Positions 58,167 through 64,000 of a DNA stretch of 64,000 nucleotides are shown here, one piece after another. The notes under the pieces were generated by a model. That model saw only the letters and a program-made list of their open reading frames with translations, was not told where the DNA came from and did no database searches. How positions within the stretch are numbered: the stretch's first letter is position 1; each line of letters starts with the position of its first letter. A program made the translations under genes and the position numbers. Source of the stretch: Haladaptatus caseinilyticus (GTDB lineage: Archaea > Halobacteriota > Halobacteria > Halobacteriales > Haladaptataceae); the NCBI RefSeq assembly GCF_026248685.1, contig NZ_CP111036.1, forward strand, positions 868,001 to 932,000, read 5' to 3'.

Positions 58167-58766
58167 ATGCAATCACGACGTGACCTACTGAAAAAAATTG
58201 GTGCGGCAGGAACTGCAGGTATCGGCGCAACGGCGTTGTCGAGTAGCACCGCCGTGGCAAAACCGGCAGTCGATTGGGAACCCGCCCATTCGAGCAACTA
58301 CACGGCCGCGAACCGTGGTGCGGCAGAAATCGACGCCATCGTCATCCACGTGGCCCAAGGCTCTGCCGAGGGGACGGTCAACTGGTTCCAGAACCCGGAC
58401 GCAAACGTCAGCGCCCACTACACCATCCGCGACGACGGATACAAATACCAGTCCGTCAGCGACATCAACGAGGCGTGGCACGCAGGTGGCGTTTCTTGGT
58501 ACAACGACGCCACCATCGGCATCGAACACGGTGGCTACGTCAGCAGTGGCTTCCCGACTGCGCAGTACCAGAGTTCCGCAGAACTCGTCCGCTGGCTGTG
58601 TGACCAGTACAACATCCCGAAGAGTCGTGTCTCCGGCGTCGCATCGTGTAATGGTGAAAGCGGCATCATGGGACACCACCAGGTACCCGAGACCGACTGT
58701 GGATACAACGACCACACCGACCCCGGTCCAAACTGGGACTGGGACTACTACATGAGCCTCATCTAA
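58167..58766 (+). CDS. Tat-exported N-acetylmuramoyl-L-alanine amidase (Amidase_2/PGRP fold)
   Basis: The 199-residue protein begins MQSRRDLLKKIGAAGTAGIG, a clean Tat signal (twin Arg, hydrophobic stretch, AVA-like cleavage near residue 31). The mature part is an Amidase_2 domain: VIHVAQGS (His61, zinc), GIEHGGY (Glu120, catalytic), GHHQV (His170 or 171) and HTDPGPNWDWDYYM (Asp185, zinc). This domain cuts the bond between muramic acid and peptide stem in bacterial peptidoglycan, which archaea lack. The likely role is an antibacterial exoenzyme or scavenging of bacterial walls. AT-rich flank hints at horizontal gain. Confidence 0.92.
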   Translation: MQSRRDLLKKIGAAGTAGIGATALSSSTAVAKPAVDWEPAHSSNYTAANRGAAEIDAIVIHVAQGSAEGTVNWFQNPDANVSAHYTIRDDGYKYQSVSDINEAWHAGGVSWYNDATIGIEHGGYVSSGFPTAQYQSSAELVRWLCDQYNIPKSRVSGVASCNGESGIMGHHQVPETDCGYNDHTDPGPNWDWDYYMSLI

Positions 58767-58876
58767 ACGGGCCCGTAGTGCCATCACAGTATTTTCGATA
58801 TCGAGAGTGAACGACACCTGGATAGCGTTGCCACCGACCACCCACTTTTTCACTACCGAACCCATCCAACCGGGCA

Positions 58877-60136
58877 ATGACCCTGACGCTCTCGAAACCG
58901 ACCACATCAGCACCCGACAGTGCGGACGACGGCGTATGGCTCGCGTGTATCGCCTGTGAATGGACCGGCGCGCCATTCGACGAGATTCGCTATCGTTGTC
59001 CCGACTGTGACGGACTGCTCGAGGTTCGGTACGCCGACCATCCGACGTTCGATGATTTCGAAGGGAGCGGTGTCTGGCGCTATGCCGACGCCCTCCCCGT
59101 GAAATCCGGCGTGAGCATCGACGAGGGGAACACCCCCCTGTACGAAGCGCCGACCATCGAAGACGAGGTCGACGTCTCCTCCCTTCGAATCAAACACGAG
59201 GGGATGAATCCGACGGGCAGTTTCAAAGACCGCGGAATGACGCTCGGCGTGAAAGTCGCGGAAAAGCTCGGCACGGACCGGCTGGCCTGCGCGAGCACCG
59301 GGAACACCAGCGCCGCGTTAGCCTGTTACGGCGCGCGTGCCGATACCGAAGTGCTCGTCCTCTTGCCTGCCGGAAAAGTCGCCGCCGGAAAGGTGGCACA
59401 GGCGAGCCTCCACGGCGCACGAATCCTCGAAGTCGGCGGCAACTTCGACGATTGCCTCGACATCGTCTCCGACCTCGCAAATCGCGGCGAGGCGTACCTC
59501 CTCAACTCGCTCAACCCGTTCCGCTTGGAAGGCCAGAAAACCATCGGACTGGAGATCATCGAACAGTTCCGCGACCAAACCGGCGACCTCCCCGACCGAA
59601 TCGTACTTCCAGTCGGCAACGCCGGAAACACCAGCGCGCTGTTCAAAGCGTTCCGTGAACTCGTCGCCGCCGGTGAACTGACGGCCGAAGAAGTACCCAC
59701 TCTGACTGGCGTCCAAGCCGAAGGTGCGGCCCCAATGGTCGAGGCCGTCGAATCCGATGCGGACGAAGTCCGTCGCTGGGACGAAGTCGAAACAATCGCG
59801 ACCGCCATCCGAATCGGAAACCCTGTCAACGCCCCGAAAGCACTGCCGGCGATCCGAGAAACCGGCGGAACCGCAATCGCTGTCACGGACCACGAAATCA
59901 CCGACGCTCAACGAGCATTGGCGAGGGACGGAATCGGCGTCGAACCCGCCAGCGCCGCGAGCGTCGCTGGCCTGCGAAAACTCCGCGAATCAGGGAAGAT
60001 ATCGGCCGACGAGAACGTCGTCTGCCTGACCACGGGACACCTGTTGAAAGACCCCGATGCGGCAGCAAAAGCGGGCGTCGAACCGGAACCCGTTCCCGCC
60101 GACACCGACGACGTGTTGAGGCACATCTCGAGATAA
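58877..60136 (+). CDS. thrC: Threonine synthase
   Basis: ThrC converts O-phosphohomoserine to threonine with PLP. The 419-residue protein has an N-terminal zinc-ribbon-like start (CIACEWTGAPF with CPDCDGLLEV), the PLP Lys in NPTGSFKDRGMTLGVKVA, ASTGNTSAAL and LPVGNAGNTSALFKAF. The zinc-ribbon start is common in archaeal/actinobacterial ThrC. It follows the amidase by 110 bases on the same strand but is functionally separate. Confidence 0.94.
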   Translation: MTLTLSKPTTSAPDSADDGVWLACIACEWTGAPFDEIRYRCPDCDGLLEVRYADHPTFDDFEGSGVWRYADALPVKSGVSIDEGNTPLYEAPTIEDEVDVSSLRIKHEGMNPTGSFKDRGMTLGVKVAEKLGTDRLACASTGNTSAALACYGARADTEVLVLLPAGKVAAGKVAQASLHGARILEVGGNFDDCLDIVSDLANRGEAYLLNSLNPFRLEGQKTIGLEIIEQFRDQTGDLPDRIVLPVGNAGNTSALFKAFRELVAAGELTAEEVPTLTGVQAEGAAPMVEAVESDADEVRRWDEVETIATAIRIGNPVNAPKALPAIRETGGTAIAVTDHEITDAQRALARDGIGVEPASAASVAGLRKLRESGKISADENVVCLTTGHLLKDPDAAAKAGVEPEPVPADTDDVLRHISR

Positions 60137-60438
60137 CGACCCGGACGCTCCAAGCGTGTGATAGCCTAAAGCGATTCCCAACCCGAGGTCGAAACGCGGT
60201 GGGGAAACAGACGGTCCGATTATCGGTGCGGCCCCCGTCGGCGGGAAGCCGACGACTGACAGACGGATGGCAGAGGCTGCTGTGGATCACGTTTAGTCGA
60301 TGCTCGGCGTAACCGAAACCCGTCGAACCGCGACGACCCCCCTCCCCGGTCGGGGGAACCCTAACGAACTTCGAAACGCGTTCGACGAGTTCGGCCCGCT
60401 TTTACCGGCGAAGGAACTGCCATCCGAATTCCCTGATA
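60137..60438 (+). other. Convergent intergenic region with two GC-rich hairpins
   Basis: No gene is seen between thrC and the convergent MFS transporter gene. CGTCGGC-GGGAA-GCCGACG (60236-60254) and CCCC-GGTC-GGGG (60344-60355) are clear stem-loops. The second may help end transcription. No riboswitch core or tRNA motif is recognised. Confidence 0.45.
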
Positions 60439-61665
60439 CTACCGACCTCGGGCAAGTCCAAGCACGAGTGTCGCGCTGACGAGCAAGCAGACCAACAATC
60501 CGGCGAAGGCGATCGTGTACCCCGCTCGTCCCGCCACGAAACCAACGTATGTCGTTCCCAAACTACCGAGACCGACGTAGATGGTTCGAGTCGCACCGAG
60601 GTCACCGCCCATGGTGCCATCCGGAAACACGTCCATCAAATGTGCCTGCATGGCCGGAGGGTATGCCATCAGTCCCGCTGCAAAGACGACGACGCTTACA
60701 GTCACCGCAAGCGTCCCGCTCGCCACGACGACGCCGGTAAGCGCAAGCGTCGCGACTACCAGTGACCCAGCTGCGACTACGGGCCGTGAGATTCGGTCGC
60801 CGAGTGACCCGGAAAGCGGTTTCACCAGCGCTCCGACGGCGAAGAGGGCGGCGAAGCCCCCGCCCGCAAGTGCCGGTGAGAATCCCTTCGCCTCCTGTAA
60901 GAAAGTTGGGAAGAACCCGGTGACGGACTGCCAGACGAACGCATAGAGGGAGTAAGCAACGAGCAGAGCGACCGTCTGGCGGTTGGCGAAGCGATTGGCC
61001 GTTTTCCGAACATCGCGGAGCGCCGCGTATCCGGTGCCTCCATCGACCCGTGGTGGCGTATACGCCTCGCGATTCCAGCGATGGAGCAGAACGAATACGA
61101 CCACGAGGAGAATTACGACCGGAAGGAACGCGAATCGCCACGTCGCGAAGGTGAGCACGACGACTGCAAGCCCTGCCGCGATGGCACCGCCACCGTCTCC
61201 CGACGCACCGTGAAGGCCGAATGCTTGCCCCCGGCGGGTGACGAACAAGTCAGATACCAGTGCTCTAGCGGGCGTTGGATAGAGTCCAGCCCCCGTTCCG
61301 ACGACCGCCGCACCGAGGAGGAACATCGAGTAGGTTGGCGCACCGGCGAGCACGACGAATCCGACGACGAGAAACGAAAGTCCAGTCGCAAGCAGGGTTT
61401 TCCGTGAGAGGCGGTCGGAGAGTCGTCCGCTCGGATACTGGCCGAGAGCGTAGAGCCCCCAGAGGAGGGTGAAGGCGAACCCGGCCTGAAGCTCCGTGAT
61501 TCGGAGCGAATCCATCACCGTCGGGAGCATCGGCGAGAGGACGAGCCTACCCGTCTGAATCATCGTCCAGCCAAGTGAAACGGCGAGGAGGAGTTTTCCG
61601 GAGTATCCGGTTACCAATCGCTCCTGAACCCGCGGTCGATTTTCGTCTCCGAAATCCTCGGCCAC
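60439..61665 (-). CDS. Major facilitator superfamily transporter
   Basis: The 408-residue protein has about twelve hydrophobic helices with the MFS motif A-type loop GRLSDRLSRKTLLATGL between helices 2 and 3, and GSLGDRISRPVVAAGSL in the second half. The N-terminal half starts MAEDFGDENRPRVQERLVTG. Substrate cannot be read; glycine-rich helices VGTGAGLYPTPARA recall the drug/metabolite exporters of this family. Confidence 0.88.
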   Translation of the reverse strand: MAEDFGDENRPRVQERLVTGYSGKLLLAVSLGWTMIQTGRLVLSPMLPTVMDSLRITELQAGFAFTLLWGLYALGQYPSGRLSDRLSRKTLLATGLSFLVVGFVVLAGAPTYSMFLLGAAVVGTGAGLYPTPARALVSDLFVTRRGQAFGLHGASGDGGGAIAAGLAVVVLTFATWRFAFLPVVILLVVVFVLLHRWNREAYTPPRVDGGTGYAALRDVRKTANRFANRQTVALLVAYSLYAFVWQSVTGFFPTFLQEAKGFSPALAGGGFAALFAVGALVKPLSGSLGDRISRPVVAAGSLVVATLALTGVVVASGTLAVTVSVVVFAAGLMAYPPAMQAHLMDVFPDGTMGGDLGATRTIYVGLGSLGTTYVGFVAGRAGYTIAFAGLLVCLLVSATLVLGLARGR

Positions 61666-61802
61666 ACGTTGAGGGAAGCAAAGCTGGTACTTGAGTCCGG
61701 CTTTCGCGGCAGGTTGTGGTCAGCTATCGGTAATCCGTCGCTCCGTCACCTCGTCGGGGTTGGTACCGTCTTCGGATAAAAAGGTCTCCCCAAAGACCGT
61801 CC

Positions 61803-63386
61803 CTACGCGCCGTTCAGTCCAATACTTCGGACCTCGATTATGCGCTCGTCCGCTTCGAGCGCGCGTTTCGCGTCCGCCGTGAGTTCGTCGTCAAGATTGT
61901 AGACGGAAAGTGCCTCGCCACCGTCAGTTTCACGCGCGTTGAACATCCCCGCGATGTTGATACCGTGTTCGCCGAGGACGGTACCGACGAACCCGATGAC
62001 GCCGGGTTTGTCGTGATTCCGCGCGACCAGCATGTGGCCGTGCGGAATCGCATCGACGCGGTAGCCATCGATACGGACGATTCGGGGGTCGTCACCCGCG
62101 AACAGGGTTCCTTCGACCGTGATTTCCTCGTCCGCGCTTTCGACCGTGACCGCGATGAGGCTCTGGAAATCCGCCGCCTGTCGGGTCTTGCTCTCGGTAA
62201 CTTCGACGCCACGTTCCTCGGCGATTTGGGGTGCGTTGACCGCGTTGACCTGCCATTCGAGCGGTTGGAAAACACCTTTCTGAGCGCTTGCGGTGACGAG
62301 ATCGACCTCCTCTTCCGCGATGTCGCCTTCGTAGTTCACTTCGATACGCTCGATTCGCTCATCGAGGAGTTGTGTGGCGATTTTACCCGCAGTCTCCGCG
62401 AGTTCGATGTAGGGACGGACACGGGGGAACGCACTCTCTTCGACGGATGGCGCGTTGAGAGCGTTGATAACTGGTTCCTCCTTGAGGGCTGCGACGACTT
62501 GGTCAGCAGTACTGGTGGCGACGTTTTCCTGTGCCGCCTCCGTGCTCGCACCGAGGTGCGGCGTGACGATAACGTCGTCCACATCGAGCAGTGGGTTGTC
62601 TTCGGGGAGCGGTTCTTCAGCGAACACGTCGATTGCCGCGCCTGCGAGGATACCGTCCTCGACCGCGCTGGCGAGTGCTTCCTCGTCGACGACACCGCCG
62701 CGGGCGCAGTTGACGACGTATCCACCTTCGATTTGCGCGAGTTCTTCGTCGCTGATGAGGCCTTCCGTTTCGGGCGTGAGCGGTGTGTGAACCGTGAGGA
62801 AGTCGGCGCGGTCGAGACATTCGTCCAGTTCAACCAGTTCGGCACCGAGTTGTCGGGCCAGATCCTCGCTGATGTATGGGTCGTATGCGACGAGTTCCAT
62901 TCCCAGACTGTCGAGCTTTTTCGCGACTTCCTGGCCGACTCGACCGAGTCCGACGATACCGAGCGTCTTCTTGTTCAGTTCCGTGCCGAGATAATCGCCT
63001 TTCGCCCACTCGCCACCCTTGAGTCTGACGTGTGCCTGTGGGATGGACCGCGCGGTGGCGAACGCCATGGCGACGGTATGTTCGGCGGCTGCTCGGACGT
63101 TGCCTTCCGGAGCATTCGCGACGATGACGCCGTGTTCGGTCGCGGCTTCGATGTCGATGTTGTCCACGCCGATCCCCGCCCGGCCGACGATGACGAGTTC
63201 GGATGCGGCCTCGAACACGTCGCGGTTTACGTCCGTTCCGGAGCGGACGATGAGTCCGTTTGCGTCCGTGACCGCGTTCAAGAGGGCATCACCCTCGACA
63301 TCGTAGGCCGTCTCTACCTCGTACCCTGCCTCGCGGAGTCTGTCCAGTCCCGCATCGGCGATGGGGTCAGTGACTAAGACCTTCAT
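61803..63386 (-). CDS. serA: D-3-phosphoglycerate dehydrogenase
   Basis: SerA starts serine synthesis. The 527-residue protein has the substrate and NAD domains: VGRAGIGVDNIDIEAATEHG, GIVGLGRVGQEVAKKL, NCARGGVVDEEAL and the catalytic His region VIVTPHLGASTEAAQE. The C-terminal ASB domain and ACT domain (about 450-527, RNHDKPGVIGFVGTVLGEHG) suggest serine feedback. It is the long form, as in Mycobacterium, and longer than the bare dehydrogenases. Confidence 0.95.
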   Translation of the reverse strand: MKVLVTDPIADAGLDRLREAGYEVETAYDVEGDALLNAVTDANGLIVRSGTDVNRDVFEAASELVIVGRAGIGVDNIDIEAATEHGVIVANAPEGNVRAAAEHTVAMAFATARSIPQAHVRLKGGEWAKGDYLGTELNKKTLGIVGLGRVGQEVAKKLDSLGMELVAYDPYISEDLARQLGAELVELDECLDRADFLTVHTPLTPETEGLISDEELAQIEGGYVVNCARGGVVDEEALASAVEDGILAGAAIDVFAEEPLPEDNPLLDVDDVIVTPHLGASTEAAQENVATSTADQVVAALKEEPVINALNAPSVEESAFPRVRPYIELAETAGKIATQLLDERIERIEVNYEGDIAEEEVDLVTASAQKGVFQPLEWQVNAVNAPQIAEERGVEVTESKTRQAADFQSLIAVTVESADEEITVEGTLFAGDDPRIVRIDGYRVDAIPHGHMLVARNHDKPGVIGFVGTVLGEHGINIAGMFNARETDGGEALSVYNLDDELTADAKRALEADERIIEVRSIGLNGA

Positions 63387-63491
63387 TGGTGGGGAGAAAA
63401 CACCTGCCGCCCGTTAACCCTTTCTCTAATCGCGAAGATTGCCAGAATATTTTCTACAATATTACGGTGAAAAAATTGTTTAGAGGTTCGA

Positions 63492-63962
63492 CTACTCGAT
63501 GGACTCCCGTTCTTCGGAACCGGTTCGTGGTTGTATTTCACCATTCGTTTCGCTTGGCTCCAAAGCCGTCTCGGCACACTTCGGGCAGTAGTCGTTTTGT
63601 CCACTATCGATCAGCGCGACCGGAACGCCATCAACGACGAGTTCCTTGACGAATCGTCGCCGTATTCCGGGTTGGTTTTTAGGTGTATCGTAGCCACAAA
63701 CTGAACAGCCATCGGCTGGAAGCGTTGTTCGCTCGGTGACCACTCGCCGCCCGATTCCGTATCGGCCGCGGTCGTAGGCGCGCTGTGCCTTGTTGAGTCG
63801 GTACGACAGGAAGAGTGCGGGAGCAAGAATAACCAGTAAGAGGACGACAGCCTTCCAACTAATCAGCGATTTGGCGACCACGCCGAGAAAGACGGCTAGC
63901 GAAAGAGCGCTCGTCAAGACGAGCGCCCACGTAACCAACCGGTTGGCGGTGTCGTCGGTCAT
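63492..63962 (-). CDS. Membrane protein with zinc-ribbon tail
   Basis: The 156-residue protein has two N-terminal membrane helices (VTWALVLTSALSLAVFLGVV and KAVVLLLVILAPALFLSY), then a basic linker (NKAQRAYDRGRYGIGRR) and two CxxC pairs (CSVCGYD, CPKCAE) about 47 residues apart, a zinc ribbon. The start ATG 63962 overlaps the stop of the next upstream gene, so both are probably one operon. No family is recognised. Confidence 0.72.
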   Translation of the reverse strand: MTDDTANRLVTWALVLTSALSLAVFLGVVAKSLISWKAVVLLLVILAPALFLSYRLNKAQRAYDRGRYGIGRRVVTERTTLPADGCSVCGYDTPKNQPGIRRRFVKELVVDGVPVALIDSGQNDYCPKCAETALEPSETNGEIQPRTGSEERESIE

Positions 63963-64000
63963 TACGCGGAGGACTGGTTGCTCGAACCGCCGTCGATGTT
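63962..64000 (-). CDS. 3' end of an unknown gene (partial)
   Basis: Only 13 codons are inside the window. The frame ends NIDGGSSNQSSA and a TAA whose last A is the first A of the next ATG (TAATG), a common coupling in archaeal operons. The rest lies beyond the edge, so nothing can be said of function. Confidence 0.45.
   Translation of the reverse strand, partial: NIDGGSSNQSSA

Noticed and set aside
60180-60300. Cobalamin riboswitch-like pieces (GGGGAAACAG, GCGGCCCCCG, GCGGGAAG)
   Set aside because: The pieces are not in the order or spacing of the riboswitch core, and the region is downstream of thrC rather than before a cobalamin gene.

Overview
The window is chromosomal DNA of a halophilic archaeon (class Halobacteria). 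Its proteins are strongly acidic. It encodes archaeal PCNA, PriL, Orc1/Cdc6, Hjc and a double-length TatC. Many genes look leaderless, with a TATA-like box (often TTTAAGT or TTTATA) about 25-30 bases before the start codon. A genus such as Haladaptatus is only a guess. There are no rRNA or tRNA genes, no complete insertion sequence and no CRISPR array. Nearly all of it reads as dense core chromosome.

Layout: 1-8.2 kb holds the end of an exported beta-propeller receptor with a degenerate kinase domain, a phosphate permease, a universal stress protein, hisG, a deaminase-type amidohydrolase next to adenosylhomocysteinase, and Hjc. 8.2-13.5 kb is replication and RNA modification: SWIM protein, PriL, an unrecognised zinc-finger protein, PCNA, a zinc-finger microprotein and RlmE. 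13.5-18.8 kb holds a queuosine/archaeosine-precursor transporter with an overlapping ribbon-helix-helix gene, the divergent tatC pair, and larE. Between tatC and larE lies a compact tandem-hairpin element with its own TATA box, the best candidate here for an undescribed RNA. 19-30 kb holds a MutS-like protein, Orc1/Cdc6, an SDR, UvrB, and membrane or metal proteins. 30-47 kb holds small membrane proteins, threonine aldolase, an M29 aminopeptidase, a bacterial-type NAD-dependent ligase, an ABC exporter, an arylsulfotransferase-like protein, UvrC and a Rad3/XPD-type helicase.

47-56.4 kb is a complete arginine locus: argG-argH, then lysW(argW)-argX-argC-argB-argD-argE-argF with overlapping stop and start codons. 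The LysW-type carrier protein stands in for N-acetylation, so glutamate is converted to ornithine while bound to the carrier and then to arginine. A 31-codon leaderless ORF with three consecutive Arg codons sits upstream of argG. 57-58.8 kb holds a CapA-like protein and a Tat-exported peptidoglycan amidase. The amidase is notable because haloarchaea have no peptidoglycan, so it is probably aimed at bacteria. The window closes with thrC, an MFS transporter, serA and a zinc-ribbon membrane protein.

Functional links: both TatC proteins would serve exported proteins such as the amidase and the propeller receptor. PriL, PCNA, Orc1/Cdc6, LigA, Hjc, UvrB, UvrC, the MutS-like protein and the Rad3-type helicase give the window an unusual share of DNA replication and repair genes. 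AhcY and the amidohydrolase would clear S-adenosylhomocysteine or related nucleosides.
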